DNA of 38,343 bases from Dehalococcoidales bacterium (GCA_016926705.1 JAFGOC010000118.1:1-38343); one strand, 5' to 3'. Positions 8,597 to 18,495 are shown, counted from the stretch's first letter. Notes: generated by a model from the letters alone, not told the origin. Made by a program: numbers and translations.

Positions 8597-10084
8597 TTAG
8601 CTGGATGTCTTCTCTATATCACGGAAAAAGGCTGGCCTTAAGGGGTCCCACCTGCCAACCAGCCTGTCGTAAGCAGGCGTGGGAAAGGTCTTCTTGAAGA
8701 TGCGGTAGTAGTAGAGTTCCTCTACAGATGACAGGTAAGGATTGTCCTCAATGCTATTGAATTCGTCGAGCTCAGTTTGGGATACTTCTTTCTCCGCCTG
8801 CGCCCGCATAATATAGGCAACGCCGGAGCCCTGCGCGAAGAAACGCTTGGTCTGATAGATTATGTGGCCGGGCAGGCAGCCCTCGAAGGCCTGGCGCAAT
8901 ATCCATTTGCCGGTCTGTTCTTTCCCGTGAATTTTATACTGTATCGGTATCTTGAGGCTGAAATCCATCACTTTCGCATCAAGGAACGGAGTACGGCTTT
9001 CATAGGAATTGGCGGCATTCAGCCTGTCTAGTCTCTGGAGGGCGGTATTATGGGCAACGTTGATAAGTTTATCAACAATGCCAGCGACTTCTTCCGGGTT
9101 CTCTCCTTTTTTGAACTGGCCGTCGTAACCCCCCAGGAACTCATCGGCACCCTCCCCGGTAAGCACTACTTTCGTTTGCGGCTTGATAAAGCGTCCCGCC
9201 AGGAAATTGGCGATGGCCCCGTGAACACAGCTTTCCTCATACATCTCTTGGTGGTGGATGGCGAGGGGAAGGATTTCTTTTATCTCCTTCTCACCGAACA
9301 TTAAGACGTGGTGTTTTATGCCCAGATATTTGGTAACGTCCTTAGCCAGCGGCAGGTCCTGACCTTCCTCCATGCTGACGGTAAAGCATTCTATATCCGG
9401 TTTTATCTCATGAGCCATATAGGTTATCAGGCTGCTGTCCAGGCCCCCCGAGAGGAGGACTCCCCCTACAGCATTGTCTTTCATCCTCTTTTCCGTAGCC
9501 TCCAGAAGCAGCTCTTTTATTATCTTTTTACCCTGCTCGTAATTTTCTAACTCTGGTGTTTTCACGGCTTCTTGAGGGTATTTCATGAAACCGTTTTCCC
9601 GCGAGTAAACATAACCCGGAGGGAACTCTTTGACGTCTTCAGCGATACCAACCAGCGCCTTAGCTTCGGAGGCGAAGCACAATTTGCCGTTGCTATGACC
9701 ATAATACATGGGCTTGATGCCCGCCCAGTCGCGGGCCAGCACCATTTGCTCGCCATCAGCCACGGCGCAGGCAAAATCGCCATCCAGTTTAGACGCAAAC
9801 CCGGTGCCGTATTTTTTATAAAGGTTGAGTAACGCCCCGGCATCCGTCTTGGTTCCTTTTTCCGGATTATAGACACGACCGTCGAGAACAACGGCTATAT
9901 TTCCCTCTTTAGCGTGATGCGAACCGGATTTACAGCCGGCACCCACGTTCAACTCAAGACTGCCCAGGTTGATTTCTCCCGACCTGTGCAGCCAGGTCTC
10001 GTCGGGGCCGCGATAGCTTATCTTCTCAAGCATCCCCTTAAGTTCGCCGTTATCTCTTCCAAGTACTCCCGCAATACCAGCCAT
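8597..10084 (-). CDS. Asparagine synthetase B-like protein with degenerate glutaminase site (Cys2 to Ala)
   Basis: 495 aa; PP-loop LLSGGLDSS, LTGEGADEFLGGY, SYESRTPFLD, GIKPMYYG; N-terminus is MAGIAGVLG rather than MCGIAGVLG. Confidence 0.9.
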   Translation of the reverse strand: MAGIAGVLGRDNGELKGMLEKISYRGPDETWLHRSGEINLGSLELNVGAGCKSGSHHAKEGNIAVVLDGRVYNPEKGTKTDAGALLNLYKKYGTGFASKLDGDFACAVADGEQMVLARDWAGIKPMYYGHSNGKLCFASEAKALVGIAEDVKEFPPGYVYSRENGFMKYPQEAVKTPELENYEQGKKIIKELLLEATEKRMKDNAVGGVLLSGGLDSSLITYMAHEIKPDIECFTVSMEEGQDLPLAKDVTKYLGIKHHVLMFGEKEIKEILPLAIHHQEMYEESCVHGAIANFLAGRFIKPQTKVVLTGEGADEFLGGYDGQFKKGENPEEVAGIVDKLINVAHNTALQRLDRLNAANSYESRTPFLDAKVMDFSLKIPIQYKIHGKEQTGKWILRQAFEGCLPGHIIYQTKRFFAQGSGVAYIMRAQAEKEVSQTELDEFNSIEDNPYLSSVEELYYYRIFKKTFPTPAYDRLVGRWDPLRPAFFRDIEKTSS

Positions 10085-10127
10085 AACAGTAACTCCTTTC
10101 TAAAATCACTCGCTTATCTAATAGTCG

Positions 10128-10820
10128 TCAGGCTGCCTGACACTTTTCCAGCACCTTGATAGCTTCAAAACCGTCAGCACAGAAGGCATCAGCGCCTATT
10201 TCACGGGCATATTCATCGGAGACGGCGGCGCCGCCGATGAGGACTTTAACCTTATCTCTAAGCTTGTTTTCTTTCAGTGCTTTGATTATAGTGTCCATTT
10301 CCTTCATGGTGGTGGTTAGCAGGGCGGAGAGACCTAAATATTCCGGATTTTCCTGCCTGATTACATCGACGATTTTGTCCTCCGAAGCGTCTGTGCCGAT
10401 GTCGATAACCTGATAACCGGCACCCTTGAGCAAAATAGCCACGATATTCTTACCGATATCATGAATATCACCTTTTACGGTGGCAATGACGAATTTACCT
10501 TTGGTCTCAACATTAGATTTTTCAAGAAGCGGCTTGAGCACGTCCATAGCCGCACCGACGGCGTCGGCGGATGCCAGCATATCCGGGATGAAGTATTCTT
10601 TCTTTGAGTATTTTTCACCGACGATTTCCATGCCGGGCGTAAGGGCTTCAATGATAATTGAATCCGGAGAAACACTGTCAGATATAGCCGATTCGGTAAG
10701 CTCCAGCACGCCTGGAGTCCCGGAGAGAGATTCGTCGATGCCCATGTCATCTTTAGTTTTTCTGCCCTGTATCACATTCTCTTTTATTTTTACCAATAAA
10801 TCTTCAGTCATGGTTATCAC
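10128..10820 (-). CDS. Corrinoid (B12-binding) protein of methyltransferase system
   Basis: 230 aa; DIHDIGKNIVAILLKGAGYQVIDIGTD (DxHxxG), GLSALLTTTM; 4-nt overlap with the upstream MttB gene. Confidence 0.93.
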   Translation of the reverse strand: MITMTEDLLVKIKENVIQGRKTKDDMGIDESLSGTPGVLELTESAISDSVSPDSIIIEALTPGMEIVGEKYSKKEYFIPDMLASADAVGAAMDVLKPLLEKSNVETKGKFVIATVKGDIHDIGKNIVAILLKGAGYQVIDIGTDASEDKIVDVIRQENPEYLGLSALLTTTMKEMDTIIKALKENKLRDKVKVLIGGAAVSDEYAREIGADAFCADGFEAIKVLEKCQAA

Positions 10821-12355
10821 CCTCCTTTGTAAACATTCAGTCGAGGCAGCAGGCCGGGTATCTCACGGTAAATTTTAGCCGTTGTAGCCCGGTCAATGTG
10901 TTCGACAGGTTTTGCGAGAAGCTCCTGCAAGTGTCCGTTGGCTAGAGCGAAGACACTATCACTATCGCCTTCTCCTTCAAAGGGGTAGGGTGGCGATATT
11001 TCCCCGGTGCGCATGACGGGGCGGATATAGTTGATGAACATCTTTTGCGGCGTGGCGACTACATCCCTTATCTGTTTTTTGACGGTTTCCAGCTCCTGTT
11101 CGTTGATACCCGGTGATTTCAGGAAGAACTTAATCATCTTAAAGTGAGCGTTATCCAGGACGGCCTGGAGTAAACAGAACACGGAGTTACAGTCCAGCAG
11201 CCCGAAGGCACAGTGCAGGAACTGCGGGCCGCTTAACGTGACCAGGATATCAGAGAATAATCTTTCAATCGACGACTGCTGTCCGGGTATTTTCACATCG
11301 CAGACACCGGAGGTGGAATAGTTGGGCAGGCTATAGAACCGCGCCATCTGGGCGCAGTCAATGTTGTACTGGCTGGTCTCCACACTACCGTAGGAATCCC
11401 CCAGTGTGTCCATCCTGGCCCTTACGGGAACGGTGCCGTAAAGTACCGGCGTCCCTTTGTTGACCAGCTGGCCGAGCGTTATGCCAGCCAGCACCTCGGC
11501 GTTGATTTGAGCTAAGATACCTGCTTCCTTGATAGGCGCCGATGTCCCAGCCTGCGGCGATGAGGAGACTACGATGGGCAGTCCTCTTTTACACACTTCC
11601 ATAAAGGTCTCGGTAGTGTCATCGACGAACTGGAGCGGGCTTTTAACCAGGCAGGTAATAAATGAGATTAAGGGGTTATTTTTAAGGTTGTCCCGGCCTC
11701 CAGCTATAATTTCCGCCATTTTCACCACGTCGTCCAGCTGCTTGAGGTTGGTCAGGCCGGACATGACGTGCTTGGTGGTGTTGTTCAGGCAGGCAAAGTA
11801 CTTGTTAACGTCCTTATTGTCTTCATTGATGTCCTTATCCTGTATATTGACCGTCCGTATATAGCCATCGACGGTTTCCAGGTGTTCGCAGACATGCGCC
11901 GAATCGCATAAATCGGCAACCGTGCCACGCCTCGGCTTGAATTCAGGTATCTTGATTTCCTTTTTAGGGTCAGCTTTACTTACATAAGTCGGAAAATCGA
12001 CATCCAGCCAGGTGTTGGTCTCCGAGCCAGTGATAAAATATACCCTGGGTTCGTCGCCCCTCATCACCAGGGCATTATCGGGGTTCCTGGCACCCAGTGT
12101 GACCGTGCATGGAGCGCTATCAAGAGCAGCGGTAACAAGTTTTTCCGGTATCTTGATATGCCAGCAGGGGATATTGCTGCCGGATACCTTCGATACTGCG
12201 GCTCCACTACCCTGATATATCTTAGCGGCGTTTTTATTGAAGCAAAGCAGTCCGAGGTTATTGAGTATCTCGATTGATGCGTCGTGAATTTGCTGGACCT
12301 GCTCACAGGACAGTCTTTCTAGAGGTTTTTCAATCAAAATTCCTTCTCTGGGCAT
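10817..12355 (-). CDS. Trimethylamine methyltransferase (MttB) family protein, non-pyrrolysine type
   Basis: 512 aa uninterrupted; NNTTKHVMSGLTNLKQLDDVVKMAEIIAGG; adjacent to corrinoid protein. Confidence 0.9.
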   Translation of the reverse strand: MPREGILIEKPLERLSCEQVQQIHDASIEILNNLGLLCFNKNAAKIYQGSGAAVSKVSGSNIPCWHIKIPEKLVTAALDSAPCTVTLGARNPDNALVMRGDEPRVYFITGSETNTWLDVDFPTYVSKADPKKEIKIPEFKPRRGTVADLCDSAHVCEHLETVDGYIRTVNIQDKDINEDNKDVNKYFACLNNTTKHVMSGLTNLKQLDDVVKMAEIIAGGRDNLKNNPLISFITCLVKSPLQFVDDTTETFMEVCKRGLPIVVSSSPQAGTSAPIKEAGILAQINAEVLAGITLGQLVNKGTPVLYGTVPVRARMDTLGDSYGSVETSQYNIDCAQMARFYSLPNYSTSGVCDVKIPGQQSSIERLFSDILVTLSGPQFLHCAFGLLDCNSVFCLLQAVLDNAHFKMIKFFLKSPGINEQELETVKKQIRDVVATPQKMFINYIRPVMRTGEISPPYPFEGEGDSDSVFALANGHLQELLAKPVEHIDRATTAKIYREIPGLLPRLNVYKGG

Positions 12356-12403
12356 TTCGTTCCTCCTTGTTTACCAGCTAAAGTCGCATATTTTTAGAGC
12401 TAA

Positions 12404-13090
12404 CTACTCACTGTCGTTTAAGGCTTCTATTACAGATACGGCATGAAAACCGTCGGCTCCATAGCCGTCCGCTCCGATTTCTCTGGCGTATTCTTCAGAA
12501 ACGGGTGCTCCGCCGATAATTATTTTTACCTTATCCCTAAGCCCGCTTTCCTCAAGCGCCTGGATAGTGTCTTCCATACTCACCATGGTGCTGGTTAGAA
12601 GCGCTGAAAGCCCGAGATAGTCCGGCTTTTCTTCCCGCACGGCTTTCACAATATCTTTAGCTTCTATATTGTTGCCGATGTCTTTAACCTGATAGCCGGC
12701 TCCCCTTAGCAGAATGATGACGATATTTTTACCGATATCATGAATATCACCTTTTACGGTGGCAATGAGTATTTTGCCCTTGGGCTTGATGCCACTTTTT
12801 TGAAGGTGAGGCTTTAATATTTCCATGGCGGCACCTACTGCCTCGGCCGAGGCCAGCATATCCGGAATAAAATACTCTCCGGTCTCGAATTTTTGCCCAA
12901 CGACTTCCATAGAAGCAGTAAGACCTTTACTGATAACTTCAGATACATCGGCGCCTGAAGCCAGTGCTTCTTCAACCAGTTCGGTGACGCCGGGCTGGCC
13001 TGCCATGCCTTCCTCTATCCCCTCGTCGTCTTTGGTTACTCTACCCTGGATTACGTTCTCTCTGATAAGCTCAATGATATTGCTGGACAT
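12404..13090 (-). CDS. Corrinoid (B12-binding) protein, second copy
   Basis: 228 aa; DIHDIGKNIVIILLRGAGYQVKDIG; close paralog of 10128..10820. Confidence 0.93.
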   Translation of the reverse strand: MSSNIIELIRENVIQGRVTKDDEGIEEGMAGQPGVTELVEEALASGADVSEVISKGLTASMEVVGQKFETGEYFIPDMLASAEAVGAAMEILKPHLQKSGIKPKGKILIATVKGDIHDIGKNIVIILLRGAGYQVKDIGNNIEAKDIVKAVREEKPDYLGLSALLTSTMVSMEDTIQALEESGLRDKVKIIIGGAPVSEEYAREIGADGYGADGFHAVSVIEALNDSE

Positions 13091-13115
13091 TTACAAATCC
13101 TTTCATTTCAGGGCT

Positions 13116-14555
13116 TTACGCCACAATATCTTTAATCTCTGATAAAACACGCTTCCTAGTTTCATCTGGCAAGCTGGGAACCGGGCTTTTCAGTATGGAC
13201 TTAACCTTTTCAGCCGCCATTTCCCATGTTGTATGCCTGCCTTTCTCCTCCCAATTTTCCCGGCTGTTGCGGTCGCTTAAGGTCGGCTGATAGTGTTCTT
13301 TGCGCATAAAACGCCGCGTATGCTTCGCCGTGACAAAGTTGCCGCCAGGACCGATTTCTTTCATAAGGTCATAAGCAATTGTTTCATCGTTGATCTTAAT
13401 GCCTTCGACAGCCCTCATCACCATGCCGAGTATTTCGTTATCGATAACATATTTTTCATAGCAAACGGTCATGGCGAACTCCATTAACCCAGCGCTGTCA
13501 TGAATGAAATTCGCGCCTGACAGAGCGCAGAGCAGGTTGGTAATTGCCGATTCGTAGCCGCTCTGGGCATCCGGCGTCTTGGAGTCGGTCATGCCGCCGG
13601 TGGCGTAATAGGGCAGTTTATAGAACTGCGCCATCTGTGCGCCCGCGGAGTTAAGCAACCCCATCTCCACAGAGCCAGCGATGTATTTATAGTCGCGCAG
13701 GTCGGTGGTGGTGGCTACCGAGCCGAAGATGGCGGGTGTACCCGGGTTGACCGCCTGCGCAAGTATTAACCCCATCAGCGAATCTGCCGTTTGAACTACC
13801 AGGTTACCAGCCAAAGTTACCGGTGAGGTAGCGCCACATAAAGGCTCCGACGGGCAGACCACGGGCAGACCACTTTCGGCGGCGGCAACTAGCATGTCGC
13901 CGTATTTGGCGTCGATAATGAAAGGGCTGATAACGCAGCTGATGATGGAGATAATGGGGCGTTCTCTTAACGCTTGCGGCGAGCCGGCCACCATCTCGGC
14001 TATGCGTATTACCTCGCGCATGCCGTCAATAGTATAGACTCCTCCCATGATGTGCTTGGTGGTGTTATCAAGTCCGGTAAAGAAACGGTTGACATCGACT
14101 TGCTCAATGGGGAGTTCATTGGGGTAGGTCGGCAACAGAAAGAGGTGGATATTATCTAGCTTATCAACCAGTCTGCTGATGTTTTTTAGGTCTTCAAGAG
14201 TGGCCTGGCGTCGCTCGCCGGTAGCCGTATCGTATATATAGAGGGCGGTGCCTCCGGTGCCGGTATAGACCCGGGTGCCTCCGAGATGGATATCATGTTT
14301 CTCATCGCGACCGCAGAGGGTGACCTCGGAGGGGGCTTTACTGATGAGTTCCAGCGCTTTTTTTCTTGGTAGCCGTACGCGGCGTTTTTCACTATTAACG
14401 CTGGCGCCGGCTTTCTCGAAAGCATCACGCGCTTTATCTGAATTGACTTCATAGCCTATTTCTTCAATGATGTTTAGTACTGTTTCGTTTATACTGGATA
14501 TATTTTCGGGGGTGAGGGGTTTATAGCTGCCCCCTTCGAGTCCTTTACGAATCAT
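13116..14555 (-). CDS. Trimethylamine methyltransferase (MttB) family protein, second copy
   Basis: Listed ORF 13116..14627; the internal Met (MIRKGLEGGSYKPLTPENISS) at 14555 avoids a 62-nt overlap with the upstream gene. NTTKHIMGGVYTIDGMREVIRIAEMVAGS. Confidence 0.9.
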   Translation of the reverse strand: MIRKGLEGGSYKPLTPENISSINETVLNIIEEIGYEVNSDKARDAFEKAGASVNSEKRRVRLPRKKALELISKAPSEVTLCGRDEKHDIHLGGTRVYTGTGGTALYIYDTATGERRQATLEDLKNISRLVDKLDNIHLFLLPTYPNELPIEQVDVNRFFTGLDNTTKHIMGGVYTIDGMREVIRIAEMVAGSPQALRERPIISIISCVISPFIIDAKYGDMLVAAAESGLPVVCPSEPLCGATSPVTLAGNLVVQTADSLMGLILAQAVNPGTPAIFGSVATTTDLRDYKYIAGSVEMGLLNSAGAQMAQFYKLPYYATGGMTDSKTPDAQSGYESAITNLLCALSGANFIHDSAGLMEFAMTVCYEKYVIDNEILGMVMRAVEGIKINDETIAYDLMKEIGPGGNFVTAKHTRRFMRKEHYQPTLSDRNSRENWEEKGRHTTWEMAAEKVKSILKSPVPSLPDETRKRVLSEIKDIVA

Positions 14556-14565
14556 CTTTTTTACT

Positions 14566-15240
14566 CTATCTCCTCCTGCCCGGGCAGTCCTTTTCCAAAC
14601 AGGTAATGCACGGGTTATAATTTTCAATTTCTTTATCGGGTCTGCCTATGCCGATGATGCCGGATACCGATTTCTGGGGCACCATCAACATACTGTCATT
14701 CAAATTAATGCCCGCCGCATTATCTCCCAAGGCTTTAAAAACCAGTCCTTGCTGGCTGACATCCCAGTCGCAGTAACCGGGACTGAAGCGGCGGCTGATA
14801 ATAAACCCGTCACGACCAGTATCCTTTCTTATACTCTGTTCAACCCAGATAGCCAGCTTCTCCACCGTACCCGAGGCGATGGCGTCCAGTACCGTCGCCT
14901 GGAGAATCAGCCCCTTCTCCGCCAGGTGGGCAGCCAGGTCTTCCAGGTAATTGCCTATCGTGCAGGCGAAAAAGGCCACCTTTTCACAGCGTTCCATAAG
15001 CCTGGCAACTTTATAACTTTCCAGAATTATTGAATCGCCAGTATCGACACGATTGCCGTTAACAGCTTTGATGCCTCTGACTGTATGAGAATAAAAAGGC
15101 GCAATAAAGTCATGATAATTTTCGATGTAATCATCAACCAGAGAGTCGATACGAGATGATGGTGTAGAATTGCCGTTGTAGCCGATACGGTTTAATATTT
15201 TATCCTTATCAATTTGAATCGGGTCATTCATGAGAGTCAT
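14566..15240 (-). CDS. Vitamin B12-dependent methionine synthase activation-domain-like protein
   Basis: 224 aa; ISRRFSPGYCDWDVSQQGLVFKALGD resembles the MetH activation domain; C-terminal CITCLEKDCPGRRR. Confidence 0.8.
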   Translation of the reverse strand: MTLMNDPIQIDKDKILNRIGYNGNSTPSSRIDSLVDDYIENYHDFIAPFYSHTVRGIKAVNGNRVDTGDSIILESYKVARLMERCEKVAFFACTIGNYLEDLAAHLAEKGLILQATVLDAIASGTVEKLAIWVEQSIRKDTGRDGFIISRRFSPGYCDWDVSQQGLVFKALGDNAAGINLNDSMLMVPQKSVSGIIGIGRPDKEIENYNPCITCLEKDCPGRRR

Positions 15241-15764
15241 ATTTTCATCCCCTTACTTTTTCTAAAGACAGGCACAATGGGCATACGTACCCTATCGCCG
15301 TAAAAATGAGCGCATAAAAGGGGGAAACCTAAGTGAATAACTTGGGGTGGAGTTTTTAACTCACCAAAGATGTATGGCCGGGAGGGGCCGAGAAATTGAA
15401 AGCTATAGACCTGGTAAACAGCCTATTGCTGATGGATCACAGAAATACTGGAATCAACAGGGTGCGGCGAGATTCACAGAAATGATAAAAGTCCCCAGAC
15501 AACACGTCTCATTTACTTCATCAGGTCACGATTTTTTTCCTTGTACCTTCGTTTCTCAAAAAATAAACTTACATGTCCATCCTAACATGATATCGGGTTT
15601 GTGTCTAACATAATTCAGGTCACCATAACTAAGTATATGGGAGTTTTATGGGGGTATGTTTATCTTAACAAAGATAAAGACTCTTTAGCCAAAGACAAGC
15701 TGGCTAACCGACTTTTAATATAAAAAGCACCCCTCATTTGAACTTTTTATCATGTAACAAGTAT

Positions 15765-15995
15765 TTATAGCAGGAATTCGGCACGGGCTAGTTCCAGCAC
15801 CGATTTCCACTGCTGGCAATTATCCGGCGGTTTAATATTTTCCTCAAGGATAGCCTTGGCACCGAGGTTACAGACCCTGGTGCCCCTGCCCGGCTCTTCC
15901 GTCCAGTCCAGTCCGCCAAGCCAGCCAATATTCCATGCGCAGGCTTTTTGCTGGCATCTTAAGAAGCTCTTACCTGCAATCTTAATTGTTTCCAT
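15765..15995 (-). CDS. Small Cys-containing hypothetical protein
   Basis: 76 aa METIKIAGKSFLRCQQKACAWNIGWLGGLDWTEEPGRGTRVCNLGAKAILEENIKPPDNCQQWKSVLELARAEFLL. Confidence 0.5.
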   Translation of the reverse strand: METIKIAGKSFLRCQQKACAWNIGWLGGLDWTEEPGRGTRVCNLGAKAILEENIKPPDNCQQWKSVLELARAEFLL

Positions 15996-16051
15996 ATACC
16001 TTACTTTTCATTGTTACGGCTGCTATTTCTGAATCTAAAAAGGATAACTAT

Positions 16052-16454
16052 TTATGGCCAGTACCACTTAACATGGTGCTCATCATGGTCGGTTAGTTTA
16101 TGCACCAGGTTTGTTATAGATTCCTCTATTGCGTCCGGTGCCTTTTGCGCCATATTCAGTAGGCAAAGATCGCTTGCGACCGGATATTATCACTGTTATG
16201 GCTCCTGTCTCTTAGCATTTTTACAAGTTTTGGTACAAAAGGTCTTACTGCCTCTGGCTCTTCTTCTGAAATTAACGCAAGAATAAAGCAAGCCCTGAAC
16301 CTTACTATGGAGTCCGGGTCTTCAAGCAACTGCCCCAGTCCAGAACGAATCTCTTCCCGTGCCCACGCATTACGGGCGAGTCTAACTTTTTTATCATGAT
16401 CGGCGTTTTTAATTCCTTGAGAATTCCTCCCAAACGATCGGTTATGGTTATCAC
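16052..16454 (-). pseudogene. Frameshifted HEAT-repeat-like protein
   Basis: SD AGGAGG + GTG start; ITITDRLGGILKELK / (shift in A5 run) NADHDKKVRLARNAWAREEIRSGLGQLLEDPDSIVRFRACFILALISEEEPEAVRPFVPKLVKMLRDRSHNSDNIRSQAI / (shift) CLLNMAQKAPDAIEESITNLVHKLTDHDEHHVKWYWP*. Confidence 0.7.
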
Positions 16455-16478
16455 TCCAGCCTCCTGGCTATTATCTTA

Positions 16479-16856
16479 TTATTTCTTCTTTAAATTTATA
16501 TCCATTGCCTCGTCATCAACGTCACGGTAATAGCCTTCATACAGGATTAATTCCGGGTGTCTATCCAAGCTACCGTAACCATCGATGTTAATACCTCTTT
16601 CCTTAGCGATATCTAGATTGAAAATACGAATCATGATTATTTCCAGCGGTTTATCTCCAAGGACAACCTCACGCTCCACACAACTTAAATTCCGTATTTC
16701 ATCAAGAGCAAGGCCGTACCGGCTGACCATATAACCTAACAATTTACCTTCTATGTTCTTAAGAGACTTGTTCTTCTCTCCTTTGATTATCGTTCCCACT
16801 TTACGCCAGAACATGGTATCGCCCCTTTTTTGATTATCATCAATGAGTGCTTTCAT
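16479..16856 (-). CDS. Hypothetical protein
   Basis: 125 aa ORF, 4-nt overlap with the upstream ORF 16853..17098, consistent codon usage. Confidence 0.6.
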   Translation of the reverse strand: MKALIDDNQKRGDTMFWRKVGTIIKGEKNKSLKNIEGKLLGYMVSRYGLALDEIRNLSCVEREVVLGDKPLEIIMIRIFNLDIAKERGINIDGYGSLDRHPELILYEGYYRDVDDEAMDINLKKK

Positions 16857-17098
16857 GAAGTCCGCGACCGCCAGGCGTTTAAAATCTCGCTGCAGATAAT
16901 CTTGCTGGTCTCCTTAGCTGGGTCAGGGTCATTAATCCTTCCTTCCAGGACCTCCTCGAGCCTGTTGTCAGGGACACGGCAATCTATGAGATAATCCAAG
17001 ATGCGTATTCTTAGATTATTTTCAGCACTATTATCCTGACTGGCTTCCCATTCTGCCTTCAGTTTCTGGTATAGCTCAACTGCACTTACTTTACGCAC
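16853..17098 (-). CDS. Hypothetical protein
   Basis: 81 aa ORF translationally coupled to 16479..16856. Confidence 0.55.
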   Translation of the reverse strand: MRKVSAVELYQKLKAEWEASQDNSAENNLRIRILDYLIDCRVPDNRLEEVLEGRINDPDPAKETSKIICSEILNAWRSRTS

Positions 17099-17144
17099 TT
17101 TTTAAACCCCCATATTTTTTAACACGATGGATTTCATCACACAC

Positions 17145-17366
17145 TTACGACTCAATCAAATCATCTTGAGAAACGTCTATTTTTATCTTATTTTTGTCTT
17201 GAACAAGAATTTCCTCGGGAGAGAACATAAGTTCATTTCCAGGAGTGTCCTGGTTTACGCTGAATTTTCTTATTTCACCTGTCCAGGAGTCACGTATCAC
17301 ACGGTCGATGGTGCCCAGAGCATTGCCTTCCCTATCGACTACTTCAGTGCCATATTCTATGTCCAT
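17145..17366 (-). CDS. PRC-barrel-like small protein
   Basis: 73 aa; YGTEVVDREGNALGTIDRVIRDSWTGEIRKFSV. Confidence 0.65.
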   Translation of the reverse strand: MDIEYGTEVVDREGNALGTIDRVIRDSWTGEIRKFSVNQDTPGNELMFSPEEILVQDKNKIKIDVSQDDLIES

Positions 17367-17428
17367 AACTAAAGCTCCCTTACCAGACGCACACGTTTCT
17401 ATGCATATTTAGAGAAATGCGCAATATA

Positions 17429-17902
17429 TTAGTCTTCAATCTCCTGTGGCTTTATTATCAGAATCGGCAATCCGGATTCTCTCAAAACCTGGTCGGCTAC
17501 GCTGCCGAACACAATGCGGCTGAGGCCGCTGTGGCCATGAGTTGCCAGTGCAATCAGGTCAACCGCCTCATCTTGAGCGTAACTGACAATGAGATTACCA
17601 GCTGAACCCTCTACAACGACGCACTCCACTTCAAGACCATTTTCTCGCAGTGACTCTGCCACTTCCTCGAGATATTTCACGGCTTCTTTTTTCAACCTTT
17701 GTTCTTCCTGCTGAATTAGATTGGGGGCCATGTTAACGGTGCCCGGAGTTGCAGATACAAATGTTGTGGCCGGAATCGTATAAGCCTGGAAAAGCACTAT
17801 CTTACTGCGAAAACGCTTGGCTTGTTCAACTACATAAGGCAAAATCTGCTCGGCAAGTTTGGAGCCGTCTAAGCAAACCAGGATTTTGTCAAACATATCC
17901 AT
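17429..17902 (-). CDS. Universal stress protein (UspA family)
   Basis: 157 aa; MFDKILVCLDGSKLAEQILPYV ... LIALATHGHSGLSRIVFGSVADQVLRESGLPILIIKP. Confidence 0.95.
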   Translation of the reverse strand: MDMFDKILVCLDGSKLAEQILPYVVEQAKRFRSKIVLFQAYTIPATTFVSATPGTVNMAPNLIQQEEQRLKKEAVKYLEEVAESLRENGLEVECVVVEGSAGNLIVSYAQDEAVDLIALATHGHSGLSRIVFGSVADQVLRESGLPILIIKPQEIED

Positions 17903-18204
17903 TACACCTCCTTGTTTATAAGACCTTTCCCAAACAGCAGTTTATGATTGGAATGAATTTATAATCATTTCTTTGTATTCCTCACTCTTGAAAAATGGTT
18001 AAATTGAGAAAATATAAAACAGAATTATCTTTAGAAAAAATGAAAGGAAAAATCTAGGTAAGATAATAATAATGATGAAATTGAAAAATATCTTTTAAAA
18101 AGAAACAGGTTGGAGTAATACCCAACCTATCCAGCAGGATAACATAATGAGTAAGTGCTGTCAAGTTGCTATTATTGTTTACTGCCGAGGCTGAACTCCA
18201 GTTG

Positions 18205-18239
18205 AAAAGTTCTTTCTTCCGTACAACTTGCTCTACCAA
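18205..18239 (-). repeat. tRNA-like intergenic repeat copy B
   Basis: Minus: TTTGGTAGAGCAAGTTGTACGGAAGAAAGAACTTTTC. Confidence 0.6.
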
Positions 18240-18495
18240 ATCTTAATTTTTTCTGACATTTATCCGACATTTTGCGAACACCTCACAAAAGGCAAATAAT
18301 TAAGAAGGCTCGCGATAGTTGTTGGTTATTAATAAGAATTTATTTCAATAACCTTTCCGTGCTACTTTAGACGTAATTAGGAACATCTACTTAGATTGTG
18401 AAGTCTATTTCAAATATGGAATTCATAAATAATTCTGCGCGGACATTCCAACTAGTGTTATTAAGCAGGCAGTTATATTTGACTGAATATCATAA

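Noticed and set aside
10817-14627. Pyrrolysine (TAG) readthrough in the MttB genes
   Set aside because: Both MttB ORFs are uninterrupted and full-length; no in-frame TAG.
15347-15613. 88-aa ORF on the plus strand
   Set aside because: No recognisable motif, low-confidence start, in an otherwise non-coding gap.
18101-18164. Minus-strand small RNA (TTGACA-17-TATCCT followed by GGTTGGGTATTACTCCAACC hairpin)
   Set aside because: The hairpin lies almost on the predicted start site, leaving no meaningful transcript; probably chance or degraded sequence.
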